From: Sepioteuthis lessoniana
Taxonomy: Eukaryota > Mollusca > Cephalopoda > Myopsida > Loliginidae
Length of the DNA stretch: 64,000 nucleotides
Assembly (NCBI GenBank): GCA_963585895.1
Contig: OY757934.1
Coordinates: 36,150,389-36,214,388, forward strand
Direction: 5' to 3'
The notes below the pieces were generated by a model that saw only the letters and a list, made by a program, of their open reading frames with translations, did no database searches and was not told the DNA's origin. Below, in pieces: positions 21,378 to 34,470 of this stretch. Position 1 is the stretch's first letter; each line of letters starts with the position of its first letter. A program made the position numbers and the translations under genes.

Positions 21378-22195
21378 AGATTGTCGGCAGTTGGCTTGTC
21401 TAGCAAAGCTCATGGAATCTTTGCTTTTGTTCTTCAGTTGTCTCTATAGATCTTTTTCCTTTCTTTCTTCAGGTAACTTTTGTTTTTCCAAAAGCAGATC
21501 TTGTTTTTTAAGGCATCGTAGTGATACTAATGAATCAAGATATTGTTAGCTTTCAATATTCACATTACCAGTATAAGTGATTTTTGATTTTCATCGAGAC
21601 ATAAATATGAGTGAAGGAACTAAGAAAGTCACAAACATTATTTTGCAGAATTGCTCATGGAAAAGAAATATACATCAGTTATTTGTTTCAAAACAAGGAA
21701 AATACAAAAAGTAAAGAATACGTTTGTAAATTTACCTTATCTAATTTATATAGATATCCAAATGCACCTTTGAACTGTCTGAGACTTTATTCGTTAAATT
21801 TTACTCAGACGCTGAAAATCTAAATGTTTTTCGTTAAAAACAAAATTATAAGTAACAGCGTCTTCTTGATAAAAAAAAAAAATTTTAATTCAAAAATTGT
21901 AAACACCCCACTAACAAAAACATATCAAAAACACAACAAAAGCTAAATGCTTATTATTGTCTTAAAGAAACTTAATTTGACATTTCTTTGATTGAACTAC
22001 AATAAAGAAATTCCCATCACCGCTTAAAAAACAAGTTGGCGTCTTTTCATTCAAACAATGTCAGTGGAGTGGGGAAGTGTTGATTCCTATTTGACTTGTA
22101 AGGGTCAAATATATCGAGTTGAGGTAATGAAGTATTTACATGTGAAGATAAATTGTTGTACTGAATCTAATTGAAGACTATAACTGATTAAGAGA
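21378..22195. other. no gene recognised
   Basis: AT-rich sequence. The plus-strand open stretch 21611-21823 has no similarity that I recognise. Confidence 0.45.
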
Positions 22196-22262
22196 CTTTG
22201 GCATAAAATAACTTAACAAAGGTTGACATATCGTAAAACCAACCAACCAACCAACCAACCAC
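22196..22262 (-). repeat. solo terminal hairpin of the composite repeat family
   Basis: TTTGGCATAAAATAACTTAA to a (CCAA)n run. Reading the minus strand gives (TTGG)n, then a GATATGTCAACC-type hairpin, as at 34.8 and 55.5 kb. No body follows. Confidence 0.75.
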
Positions 22263-23753
22263 ATGGACCTTGATTGAAAGAGTGACTAATTAGCTACAAT
22301 GTTGCAATGAAATGTCTACCTTCAGTAAAGATGTTTTGGGATATTAGTCACTATTATATATAAAAAGAAGGGAAAATAGAAATTGAGCTTATGTTAAATA
22401 TGTTTAAATAATTCAGAAAATAAACTATTTTATTTTAACTTTTAAGTGTCTTATTCTTTCTTGAATTTATAAATACGTAAAGAAAAAAATCAATATCGAT
22501 AATTATGAAGTTTTTGTTTTTCTTTCTTCTACAAAAAACCTAACAATTTGATGTTCAGCAACCAAACTTTGTATGCATATATACTGGACTCAAAGAAAGG
22601 TTTTAACTCGATTTTTTTGTTCCTCATTGGGAAAAAGTAGACCTCGGTCTGTGAGCAACTCTAACAACAGACAATTATTAACGGGAAGCCATGTTGCCGC
22701 GACTTGCAATTAATCACAAAAAATTAAATTTCCAAAATTAAAACAATTATAAAAAACATATCTAAAAATTGTCTTTGAAAAATAATTATTCATATTTAAT
22801 CAGATTATTAAGTAGATCTATCGAAAGTTCTAGCTGGATATGTAAAATAATTACATAGTATGATTGTTTAGTTGGAAATAATAGTTCTGAGAAAAATCAA
22901 AATATCTCAATGGATAAATCTCTTGAGTGTCAGTTGACTAAAAAAAAAAACAAGTTTCTCAAGAAAACCCAATGAAAAATTTTCACTGAACAATATTAAT
23001 TTGATTAGATAATATAAAAAATATAATTGGTAAATTTCTTTTCTGTTATGTGGATTTAGCTTTTATATAAGATATGTAATGATAACCGTTTATGATAGTG
23101 TAAATTTTTAATTGAAAGTAAATCTTGTAAAACCACATATGATCCAAGTCTTGATCTATTGCCCAGTATAATTGAGTACTTCAGCTAGTTTTTAATATCT
23201 TTTTAAAAAAAATATTTTTAGAATGTATACTTTATACTTACCCACTTAAACATAGATAAAATTTGAATAAATGCCTACGTATTCTCTGATGAACTGCGAT
23301 AACTTCGGAATAACTTTTATCGCTTCAAATTTGCTGTTAAAGTTACTTCCCTTTATCTATTACCCGTTCGTTCACAGCGCTATTCGTGTTTTATAGCAAA
23401 TGGGAACATTAGTGACACACAGTTGTTATTTACTAAGCTCAGTTCAGTTGTGGTACAAGGCTAGAAAAGATACAACTACTAATTTTATTATAACGTCAGT
23501 CAATAATATCCTAATACTAGAATAATTGCCATCACAAATAACTGGATTATTTACATATAGAAGAGTATCTAGGGGTCCAAGATAGTAGGTGTATTGAAGA
23601 CTGAAGTAGAGAAAGTATAATGAGTAAAGAAATTGAAAGAGCTTGACAGAAGGAATGATATTAAATAAAGTACTCTACCAAATCATTATCTGTGAAAAAA
23701 TCGCAGATCAATACAAATTTCTGAATTGCCTCATGACTCAGTAATGTCAAGTT
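22263..23753. other. no gene recognised
   Basis: AT-rich unique-looking sequence with A-runs and no supported frame. Confidence 0.5.

Positions 23754-23780
<27 letters not shown>
23754..23780. repeat. (TA)n microsatellite
   Basis: Uninterrupted TA dinucleotides. Confidence 0.95.
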
Positions 23781-23784
<4 letters not shown>

Positions 23785-23960
23785 TTAATCACCTTAATAA
23801 TAGCTCTGACAAGTGAGGGGGCCAAACCAGTTAGCTAGCTTTTCATTTTTTACTTTTTAATTTTTACCATGAAAAATAAACATGGTCTTTAGTGTAAATG
23901 TAAACAAAGGAAAATTAATACATATACATTAAAATTCCTTCACTTATGCTGAGACAGTTA

Positions 23961-24082
23961 TTGGCTTAGAAGTGTGTTATTAGGCTGACGTAAAGTTAAC
24001 TGGGTTTTAATCCCAGCTTGAAGCATCTTGCATGTCTAGCCACACATGAGTTGTGATACAATAAAACAGTCTCTCTGTGGAT

Positions 24083-24141
<59 letters not shown>
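23961..24141 (+). repeat. tRNA-like SINE, family 2, copy 2
   Basis: A-box-like TTGGCTTAGAAGTG at 23961 and B-box-like GGTTTTAATCC at 24003-24013. The body ends CTCTGTGGATGACA, then a (TA)n tail of about 55 bp. It shares body and tail with 6811-6940 in the same orientation. Confidence 0.75.
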
Positions 24142-24142
<1 letters not shown>

Positions 24143-27100
24143 GTCACATTGCATTTCATATACAGGCAGATTTTTGATATATCTGTTTAGTTGCTGCAAT
24201 AAGCCATAGAAAAGTTTGAACTTGATTAAAACACGAAATATGATCAAAAGTTATTGAGATTGAATCTTTAAATTTTTAAACTTTAAATGAATTTGTGTGC
24301 ACAGCTGAACAAATTATATCATAAAGTGATCATGTTTACATTGGTGTCTAGACGAAGTCTCGATGACTTAGTACCAATTCTTAAAACTTTATTACTACAG
24401 TTTCTGGCAAGATACAGGTTTGTGAAATTGCAGCATCTTCTATAATTACTAATCCCAGCCCTCTTGTGAGCTTTTTTCATTTCCTAAACTAAAAATTCAT
24501 TTCAACTTTAAGGTTTGAGGATGTGGAAGATATTAAAAGAAATAGAATGGTGCAACTTTACATAATATCAAAGGAGTAGTTTCAGAGGTGCTTCAACCCA
24601 TTGAGAACTCATTGGAATAAATGTACTTAATGCTGAGAGGACTATTTTAAAGAAAATTAATGTTTCTTTTACTTTTTATATCTGCCTTACAACTGTTGAC
24701 TTGACACCTTTTAAACATACAGCATATATCAGGTTGTTTAATTGTTGACATATTTAAACAAAATGAATTGAAAGAATGATAGGAAAAATTATTTATTCTC
24801 ATGGCTTTTTATGTTTATTTCACCTTTGCAACATGGTGCAAATTCTCTATAAAAATTTTCATTAAAACCACTGATAAAACTGAAGATAAATTTTTGCCAG
24901 TAAGGTAATTGTCTAGATGCTTGGAAATAAGTCTATATCTCTATTAAATTTAACTTGAGTCAAACCATTTTTGTAAGATGATTAGAATGGGTATTATGCA
25001 AATAAATGATACCTATTCAATTAAATAAAAACTGGCTACTGTTTGAATATTTATTTGTTATTTGTTAAACTGGTTTGTATTTTGAGATTCCTTAAGTTTT
25101 AGGCCTTTTTCAAGGAAGCCTTGTTCTCAGAATAATCTTACTGGCATGAACACCTGGCTTCCAACTAATTATTGTTTATTGCTCTTGACGAGAACTGTCT
25201 TTGTCACATGAGAAAGAAAAATCTTTGATTGTTGATTCCATTTTCTGCAGCCATAACAATTACATTAATGGTTATAAGTTAAAAAAATGGAATAAGCAAG
25301 CCAAGTTCAAATTTTACCTTTGAACTGATGGAAAAGGCATAAATCTATCTGTTATCCCTCGAGCAATGTGTAAAATTATGAGGCAGACTAGTCTCTCTAG
25401 AGGGACAATCAGTCTTGTAGAAGGATAAGCTCTGAACAAAGCCTTTGCTCCAACAAAAAAAACAAAAAAAACACAAAAAAATCTACAGGTGGGTGTAGGC
25501 CTAGCAACTTCACCCTGTAAAATCTACTTGGAATTAAAATTACATTGCTGACATGGTAAGGCTGTAACCCTCTGTCAACAGGCTGATTTATGAATACATC
25601 AATGTAGAACAGAAGTTAGCAAAGTAATCTCATTATTATTGTAGAAAATATCCAACACTTATGGCCTTGTACCAGACTAGGCTGAATTTAATAAATATTT
25701 ATATTCTTTGAAAGATAATAGTATAATTTTGAAGGAAATTATCGGCCACTGATACAAAATACAGTTTTCCACATGAGAAATGACACTAGGTAAAAATGAA
25801 TGGAGATAAAAATAGCAGAAGTGAAAAACTAGAAAAAATGACACATTTAATTAAACAGGTAGTAATCTAAGAAAAAATATGTCTAAATAAATTATAAGTG
25901 TAACTGGAAAAATCTGTTAAAAATCTGATCAAATAATTATTTGTAAAGTTAGAAGAAAATAAATGTAGATGAATAAACATTAGGCGGAATACTTTTTCAT
26001 ATGCAAAAAGGACTGAGTTATACACACACACACACACACACACACACTTAGGCAAAAAAACAATGACACCAATTGGCCAAACCAATTTTAATAAATTCAC
26101 TTGCCCCTCTTGAGAATGGCTCCCTTACTCTAAACAACCATTGAATTTCTATCTTGGACAAACTGCTACTGCTCTATCTAAAAATCACACTTGTCGTTTA
26201 TCAGACCAAGGCATTATCAGAAACAATCTCAACAAACACACAGCACAGGAAACTCCAATACATTAAATTCTTATCAAAAACACTCGCATGTTATACAAGA
26301 CCAACAGTAAAAAAAAACAAACTGAAATACTCAAAACTTAACTATAAAATCAAAAAGTCCAACAAGATTTTCTTTGGATATGAACAGTAAGTTCTAAATG
26401 TATTTAAGAATTACAATTGAACTTCTTCTCAAACTGCCTTGTGACATCAGCCAAAGCTGCCACTGACAAATACCATTCTCATTAGAACTTTGTTACATCA
26501 TTTTAAATGATATTTTAGTGGCCAATGCCAATTCATTCAAAAACAAAAATTGAAAAAGCCAGTTCCCATCATTATTTGTATGGCTCAAGACTATGAAAAT
26601 CAACTTGTCAAAAATCCATAAAATCAAATTCTCCCATTCTTGAAAATAGCTCAAGACATAGCTGAAAATGCTTTGAAACCCTGAATCTTTTGCATATTTT
26701 TTGCATTTATTTAATGTAAAGTTACATTCTGTTGTTTGTAGATAAGAAAAACTTAAAAAAAATGTTCTATGTGCTTGCTTGTCTGTTCTTTTTACTCACA
26801 CACACACATACACACACACACGTGTACATGGGTGGATGTGTGTGTATGTATCTGTGCGTATATGTGCATGTAAGGTTTGGAATAAAATCAGAGAGGATGA
26901 GAACAAAGATTCACTGGGAAATATTCTTTTTGATGAGACTATATCACAGAACATGTTTATTTAATTTTCTGTATTGTCTTATTTTTCTTTATTCTTCTTT
27001 ATTCCATGAAAAATTAACAGATATCCTTTATTTTTTGTGTTTTTTTTTTGTGTGAAGAGATATAACTGATCTAGTTACAATGGAAGAGTTCATTCTTTCG

Positions 27101-28340
27101 AAGAGTGGGTGGGAAATTTTTAAACCAACAACACTAAACCAGTATTTTAATTAGATGTACCATTTTTTCCCCCAGTTTTTCCCTTGTACCATTTTTACTG
27201 GGTCCCTCAATAGAAAAACATTAATTTCATACCCTTATACTTGATTGAAGCATGCCTTTATTTGCTTCATTTTTTTTGTATCTATTTTTATTTTGATGAA
27301 ATGAGTCACTTTTTCAGCCAGTCATTTTTGAACAATTTGAAATGGTTCAAATTGACACCTTGAAGTTTGCTACAAGTTTTCTATGTGACATGTTGGGATC
27401 AAATTCTATAACAACTTACTAATTTTCATAATTGATTAAGGGTTGTGGCCAGCCTCTTTTCTAATTTTCTAAGCTAAAATCTCCACTTCCCAATTTATGA
27501 AACCAGAATTTTATTACCTGTATTTATTGTGGCTAAATACAGAATTTATATTCCTTGCATGTTCAGTTGCTTTAGGACACTGCATGAACTTAAAGTATTG
27601 TCTATAAATAAGTACAACCTACAATTTTTTTAGTAAAAAGTTAATTTCTCCTAAACAAAAGCCACAGGGATTTTATTTTTTCAATAAAACATGATGCAAT
27701 CAAAACAGGTATTATTAAGTATTATTTTGCCAAAATCTACAGCATTGAAACTCTATAACCAAAAATGCAGGTGAGAAGTTTTCCAAAAATAGGTACACCT
27801 CTTATATATATTTTTGCGATTTTATTCTTTGTAATGGAGTTTCAATATAGTCGAGTTTGGTAATAATTATATCTAATCATATGCATTTTAAATATATAAT
27901 GTTTTTGGAGAAATAATAAAATCCTGGTAACTTTGATTTAGAAGAAAATTAACTTCTGATATTACAAAAGTGATTGGGGTGTACATATTTATGGGTATAA
28001 AATACATAAATCATGTTTTGAAAATTTCAATATTTGGTCAAAATTATATTATAAAATTTATGGCATATAATATTTTTGTTAAATAATAAACAAACATCAA
28101 TGTATGATAATCAAAAGTCTTGTTTTGTAAACATTTCCCAAGTTCATGTAGCATATCCTGATGATAATCACAAAACTGCATAATTATATTAACACTTTTC
28201 ATTTATAACATTGTAGATGTAAACTTGTTATAATAACATTATCTACTCTTATATCACTCCTAGTAAGTCATCTAGATTGCATCTAGCATCCATGCAGAGC
28301 TGATATAAGTAAGTCTTTGCTGGTCAGCCAACATTGCCCA
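24142..28340. other. long AT-rich stretch, no gene recognised
   Basis: A (CA)n microsatellite lies at 26021-26046 and a smaller CA-rich patch near 26799-26830. Open stretches at 26154-26390 and 26732-27055 give low-complexity or CA-derived translations, and I cannot assign them. No RNA gene or domain was seen. Confidence 0.5.
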
Positions 28341-28344
28341 TGTC

Positions 28345-28790
28345 TATGTGTAGAAGTCTATAAGAGAACATCATGTATGAGTTATCCTTGCTTCTCCAGC
28401 AGTGCTCAGGATGTCGAGTTCATCTTACTTGGATGGTTTGTGAGATGGGAGGTAAGTGTCCGTAAAGCTGCTGTTTTGTGGAGTGTTTCTTCCAGGATTT
28501 GTTCAAAACAGCACATAACATTCTTGTATAGTTCCCATCTAGCTTTTTCTTGATGTGTTTCATAAGTGTCCAGGTCGTGCATCCATACAGTAGTACTGAC
28601 ACAGCCACAGCTTGGAAGAAATCCTATTTTATTTTACAAAGAGACCAGATTTCCATATTATCAATAACCTGTTAATTAATGATAGTCCATGCTTTTGCTA
28701 GGTGTATGTTAACATTCCTTTCAGAAGATGAGATATTGCTGCTAAGATGTATGAACTGGTCTACTAATTTGGGATGATAAGGATGGTTGG
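28345..28790 (-). mobile_element. RTE-like LINE, 3' fragment, minus copy
   Basis: Minus-strand segment 28608-28420 reads VSVLLYGCTTWTLMKHIKKK and NYTRMLCAVLNKSWKKHSTK, equal in order to the C-terminal part of the full copy at 35-38 kb. Upstream on the minus strand (28790-28625) a phrase NVNIHLAKAWTIIN follows with frame breaks. The fragment is older and more diverged than the 60.5-kb copy. Confidence 0.85.
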
Positions 28791-28794
28791 CAAT

Positions 28795-28855
28795 AGAAAG
28801 TGAAAGTCAGGGAAATCCATGCTGTCAGTGATAACTTGATGATGATGATGACTCT
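28795..28855 (+). mobile_element. RTE-like LINE 3' end, plus copy
   Basis: GAAAGTCAGGGAAATCCATG then TTGATGATGATGATGA resembles the terminal bases and (GAT)n tail of the copy ending at 38289, in plus orientation. It directly abuts the minus copy. Confidence 0.6.
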
Positions 28856-29664
28856 AATATATCTTATGCATTAAAACCTAAATATTGTATGTAATATGGT
28901 TTTGTTATTGTTTTTCTGTTTTTTAACTGATCAAGTTTGGGCATTAAATAGTAAAATCAAGATCTACTTGTCCACTTATAAGCATGAGCCTAAAATTATA
29001 TGTGTATAGCACTGTTATTTGATAACAGTCAACAGTTTTGGGGATGAATAGTTTTAAAATGGAGAGAATAGATGGAATTTTACATATTTGCAAATTGATC
29101 AAACTTTGGAACTTTTGACTTTTTATTTATTCTAGGAAAGGTTTGAGGAAAAGTTATCGGCAAAAAAAGTCATGTGGTCATATTTGTCTACATTTTATCA
29201 ATTTTCATCATTGATTAAAGATTTTGGCTGACCTATCTTCTGCTTTTCTAAACTGAAATCTCCACTTGCCAATTTATGTAATCAAACTTTTATTGTCTAT
29301 TCCCTAATAGCATTGTCACTAAATATAGAATTCATATTCCTTGCAAGTTTAGCTGCATTATGACACTGCTTGTACTGTATGTAAAACATGAAAATCTTCT
29401 GTTGAATTTTTTTATATTTAATTAGAATTACATTATATTAATATATTTAATATAGTGACCATTCAGAATTGAATTAGGGAAAAGTTTTAAACAAGGACGT
29501 CTACCCACAAGCATAGAATTGAAATGTATTTTGTGCTTGATTTTGACGGCTGAAGTCCAAACAAAAATGATAATTTGAAGTTGAATGAATCAATAAACTA
29601 AACTTTAAAAAAACATTTATATTTTACAAATTCTGCCATTATTATTTAATTTCTTGGAAGTTTT

Positions 29665-29935
29665 TTTACAGGAGTGGCAGCAAGTCTCCTCAAGTCTCAA
29701 GGACTCTTCTAAGTATTTGAGCTGATTTCAACAGTGGTGTGGTCTGGATGGTCACAATTCTCCTTCTGATCTCCAGTTAACCCAGTCTTCTTTTCAGGCC
29801 ATTGGGGACTCTTCAAAGGGCAGCATCTACAATTGGTAAAAGCATCATCCTCAACCACAGCTTTTTTTTTAACACTCTGGCATGATCCATGTATTTGCCC
29901 ATATTTTCACTTTCTTTTATTGTCTGCTGGAATGG
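29665..29935 (-). mobile_element. R2-type LINE 3' fragment
   Basis: On the minus strand it has the same arrangement as 62.5-62.8 kb: CTCAAGTCTCAAGGACTCTT corresponds to the RILRRVLE(T) coding region, and farther upstream AACACTCTGGCATGATCCAT to the ARELK region. Frames are broken. No (AAT)n tail is left. Confidence 0.7.
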
Positions 29936-29956
29936 ATAAATCCATTTGATTGAAAT

Positions 29957-30078
29957 TTCTTCTTCTTCTTCTTCTTCTTCTTCTTCTTCTTCTTCTTCTT
30001 CTTCTTCTTCTTCTTCTTCTTCTTCTTCTTCTTCTTCTTTTGTTGTTGTTGTTGAGGAGGAGGAGGAGGAGGAGGAGG
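29957..30078. repeat. (TTC)n-(TTG)n-(GGA)n tract
   Basis: About 82 bp of TTC, a short TGT run and about 24 bp of AGG. The plus strand changes from all-pyrimidine to all-purine. Frames through it encode homopolymeric Glu, Lys or Ser and are not genes. Confidence 0.95.
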
Positions 30079-30104
30079 TAACCATGATATTATTGTTGCT
30101 GTGA

Positions 30105-30713
30105 TCATGTGCAAGCTTGAGAGATGGATCCTAATGTTTTGAGCAGCCCAGGGTCTCCATATTCATCACTCAGGTCTGTGTTCCATAGTGATGTCTGCAC
30201 TGACTCTTTCATGTCTTTCAAATGCAGGAAGGTCACATTCCTTAGGATATCCTGTACATAAAACATGGAACTGGATCTCTGCCAACTGGACGTCCATTGT
30301 TGCATTACAGGGATGTCCGCAAATACGACCTGAAATCTACTGGCATCAATGTGGTCACCTGAGAAGAGACAGCAGCAGATTGCTGTGCTTGATGACACAC
30401 AATACACTTAAGTATCACTGCTGTAAAGAACAAGTGAACTCAACGGTAGACAGACAAAAGAGTGAGATGGAAAGTATTGATAATCTTTTTCACCAGTCAT
30501 CAGTGTTTGTGGCAGTGGTTGTTCCAAAGAGTACAACTCAAAAATTGGCAGATTCAGCTTCAGTTGGTTCTGTCCATCATTAGACTGAGTACCAAACAAG
30601 GTATATCCATTGTTAATTTGGAAAAAGTCATCAATTAAAATATTATCAATTAACCCAATCAAAGTTGGTATATCAAGCAAAAAAAAATATATATATATAT
30701 ATAACCATAACAC
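30105..30713 (-). other. unrecognised open region, two frames joined by one stop
   Basis: The minus frame is open over about 200 codons with a single stop near 30408-30410. The start is partly built from the adjacent tandem repeat with a Tyr-Ile run. Phrases such as QDILRNVTFLHLKDMKESV look coil- or helix-like but match no family I can name. A plus-strand frame of 131 codons overlaps at 30188-30583, so either strand or neither may have been coding. It could be part of an unknown repeat. Confidence 0.3.
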
Positions 30714-31051
30714 ATTAATTGAGCTGGTAATTATTATCTATATATGTAAACCTACTGTATCTAACAATTAATTTGAGTCACAACTTTACATAAAAGGATT
30801 TCACCAAAACTTTTTCCTGCTGAACAAGGTATATCCATTGTTAATTTGGAAAAAGTCATCAATTAAAATATTATCAATTAACCCAATCAAAGTTGGTATA
30901 TCAAGCAAAAAAAATATATATATATATATATAACCATAACACATTAATTGAGCTGGTAATTATTATCTACATATGTAAACCTGCTGTATCTAACAATTAA
31001 TTTGAGTCATGGCTTTACATAGAATGATTTTACCAAAACCTTTTCCTGCCA
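30595..31051. repeat. two-unit tandem duplication, period about 228 bp
   Basis: Units 30595-30822 and 30823-31051 both start AACAAGGTATATCCATTG and include a (TA)n tract and GAGCTGGTAATTATTATCTA. A partial third start occurs at 31052. Related sequence reappears at 31691-31770. Confidence 0.9.
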
Positions 31052-32172
31052 AACAAGTTTTCGAATAGCCTGCAATATAACTTAAAAAAATAGTGATTTT
31101 TCCCAGTGGAGTTAACTAATTTGCAAATTTTGCTTAAAAAATTACTTATTAGATAAAAAAGACAACAGGTTATTAGAAAAAAGATTGCTAACAAATAACT
31201 ATATTTTATTGCTCTTTTTCAATCTTATTTTTGGAATAAGTGATTTTCTTTCTTTGTTAGAAATTTGTGATAGATTTGCTAATAGCTTTTATAATTAATA
31301 TCAGCTGTGATAAATTTCTTTTCAATCCTGATCTTCTCTGATACCCCCATCTTTGTCTAGTGGTAAATTAAACTAAAAAGTTAACTCATTTTTTAAAAAA
31401 TAAGATGAATGTATTTATTTACAAAAGTGACCAACAAACTTCCCCAAACTGAATCTTGAATTTTTCGAATGAATTGTTATTGTTGTTGTTGTAAAATTAT
31501 ATTTCATTAAATTTTATTACATATATATGTTGTTATTGATCCAGAAATCAATGATAATTTTCCACAAAATGTTATTTATAATTTGAATTTATGCAATTAT
31601 TATGCATTGTATTTAGTGGAATTTCCTTGAATAAGACAAATTGTTTTGTGATTTTCAGTTTGAGTTCAAATGGTCCATTATTTACAAAACTGAATATATA
31701 TATGTAAATCTGCTGTTTGTCTATTTATCTAGATCATATTTCTACATAAAATGGTGCCACCAAAGCAACTACCTTCTCATTTACAAGACTGAATATAATC
31801 AAAAATATCTAAGAAAAAATGTTAAAATATTAAAATAGCACTAATAGTTGACATCATTTTGAATAAGGAAAAGAAAATAAAGTCTCATATAACCTTTTTT
31901 TAAAATTCATAATAAGGGCCAAAAAATTCAGAAGCCTTTTTTAATTATTTAGTTTTATAAATAATATTATATGCATCAATTTTATAAGTATTTGATATAT
32001 ATAAATAGAAATTATAATAATAAAAAAAGTGCTTGAAAAAATTAAAGAAAAATTTTTATCAGTAAATATGAGATAGAACATTTTGAAAGTTCAAAATTGG
32101 CACACAAATGAGTAACCCTTATCCTCCCAGCTATAGGTTAAATAGTACCACTACTGTTCTTCTAGGAGAGTA
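31052..32172. other. AT-rich, no gene recognised
   Basis: Apart from the diverged piece of the 228-bp repeat at 31691-31770, nothing supportable. Confidence 0.5.
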
Positions 32173-32250
32173 GATTTGGCATTAAATAACCTACAAAGGT
32201 TGATATGCCATTAAACAAAGAAACCAAACCAAACCAAACCAAACCAAACA
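32173..32250 (-). repeat. solo terminal hairpin of the composite repeat family
   Basis: GATTTGGCATTAAATAACCT, then AGGTTGATATGCC, then a (CCAAA)n run. It is the reverse complement of the 34.83- and 55.48-kb heads. Confidence 0.85.
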
Positions 32251-33601
32251 AATGAGTAATAAAAGTTATCTGTTGTAAAAGTCTCACCTGAGAGTGAATA
32301 ACTATTTACATGTGAGAAGGTGGGCACTAAAATATTTGCTCCATAAATAATGACTAAACCTATTTGTTCATAATTAGTCAAAACTTTGTGCAAAATGAAG
32401 TTAAGTAAAGGTGCAATTTAAGTCTGAAAAAGACTGAATTAATTTTGTAACTTTCAACTTGATTGGGTGAAAAATCTTTTGCTCTAAATTCTGACTGAAT
32501 TTGTGCAAACCCTACATTAATGGATAAGCATCACAATCAAATTTTTTATCATTGAGAGAGATTTTTTAAAAATTAATAGAAATAAAAATATTTCTTTGAG
32601 ACTGAATTGCATATATAATGATTAACAGATACACACAAAAAGCAGAAAAATGTTATAGTCACATGTTAAACTTTGCTTTTAAGATAAATACCTTCTAATG
32701 AAATTTTCCAATCATCATCATAATGATTAGTGGGAAAAAGGCTAATTGAAACTTTGATTTGAAACTCTTCAAAAATTAAGAATTTCTTACACATCTATTT
32801 CAATATTTTTTCTTATAATTATTAATATTTGGCTTATAGTTTTACCAATGTTTTTTTAGATAAACTATTTTCAGCTATTAATTTTGAGGAGCAATTTCTT
32901 TCATCTTAATTTTTGTTGCTTTTATTTTTTTGCAACTGACTTAGGCCAATAACCTTTAAAAATGAAGATTTGTACAAATTAGAAATAATAATGGCTAAGC
33001 ACTCAGTGAAATTCAAAGTCGTTTCCCTTTTGCCTTGGAAAAAATCTTATTAAATACACCAACCAATCAACCAAGTTATAAGGAGCTGTTGATGAAAAAT
33101 CCAAATCAAACCTTTAAAACGCATTCTTTACTCTGTTCTTAAATTCTCTCAACGCTATATTTATTGTTATTTTTTTTACATTTTTAGTATTAGTTGCATC
33201 TTTTACTTGTTTTTTTTTTTTAAATATTTTTGATGAAGAACAGCCAACTGCTAATTTTGATTACTATATTCTTTCATCCTAATTTCTTAGTTGCTTTTTT
33301 TAATGACATATCAGGTTTGTCACAAGCCTATTGGGTTGCCCATTTAAAACTAAACTCATTATCATACAGTAATGACTCATGAGATCAGCTTCTTAATCCT
33401 TACAACATAATGAGAAACCCACAAAACTTTTGGACCAGTAATAACATATTTATCTACTATAAAGATTTTAAAATCTTGCTCTTTTATACAGTTCATGTTT
33501 CAAAATATTTTATATATTTTGTAAAGGGATTTCTGAGATCAACCCACAAATGCCTACTTGTCTAAATTGAATACATAGCTGTATCTGTTCTACTTATCAG
33601 T

Positions 33602-33602
<1 letters not shown>
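32251..33602. other. AT-rich, no gene recognised
   Basis: No frame, RNA gene or known repeat was supported. Confidence 0.5.

Positions 33603-33672
<70 letters not shown>
33603..33672. repeat. (TA)n microsatellite
   Basis: About 70 bp of uninterrupted TA. Confidence 0.95.
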
Positions 33673-33678
<6 letters not shown>

Positions 33679-34256
33679 GATTACTATTAAGAAAAAGAGA
33701 AACATAGTAAAGAATTTCAGATCCTATCATTGCTGACATGGAGTCCAAAAACACATTTGCAAGTAGATAGCCTTATGTTAGTTGACTGAAATCAACTCAC
33801 TTTAATCTAAAAGAAAAAAATCATGGAGGCACTCCTTCTTACAACTAAACTTGACCCCAGACAAACTAAAGGGGTATATTAAAGTTTAAGTGCTACGTTC
33901 CAATTAGAATTAACACCTAACAAAGAAATTTTGCTACTACTCTTTTAAAGATAAAATGAAGTAAAGAACCTTATCTTTCATGAAACACATTCCACTCTAA
34001 AATCTACTTTGAATGTATATAACACAATGTGACTTTAAATAACTTGGTCTCAAAACAGAGTACCAAGAGATTATGTTGCTATGGTAATATCTTGTGCTAC
34101 TGTAGCAACAGAACTTCTTGTTACTCAGTAGTGAGACTAGATTGTTAATACAATGCAAAAAAGTTTCATAGCTTCAAAATTGACAGAATTTAAACCTAAC
34201 ATTCCAAATTATTTTGAAATTTTATATTTTTATTACTTTTTTAAATTAAAATTTTA

Positions 34257-34257
<1 letters not shown>
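33673..34257. other. no gene recognised
   Basis: AT-rich sequence between two TA arrays. Confidence 0.5.

Positions 34258-34306
<49 letters not shown>
34258..34306. repeat. (TA)n microsatellite
   Basis: About 48 bp of uninterrupted TA. Confidence 0.95.
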
Positions 34307-34308
<2 letters not shown>

Positions 34309-34470
34309 TTAGGAGGAGGAGGAATTCATGCTACACTAAGCTCCTTGCCCATAGGCTGGGAAGATACACTAGATTCTAGGCTTGGAACAATTCTTTGATC
34401 TTAGATGCAGCACACACATACTATGCTCTGATCCAAGGTAGTAGTATTAATCTATATATAATTTTTTTTT

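Noticed and set aside
29813-30114. Glu-rich, Lys-rich or Pro-rich frames
   Set aside because: Simple translation of the (TTC)n/(GGA)n tract.
30188-30583. Plus-strand 131-codon gene
   Set aside because: Overlaps an equally open minus frame and shows no domain; kept only as an unresolved finding.
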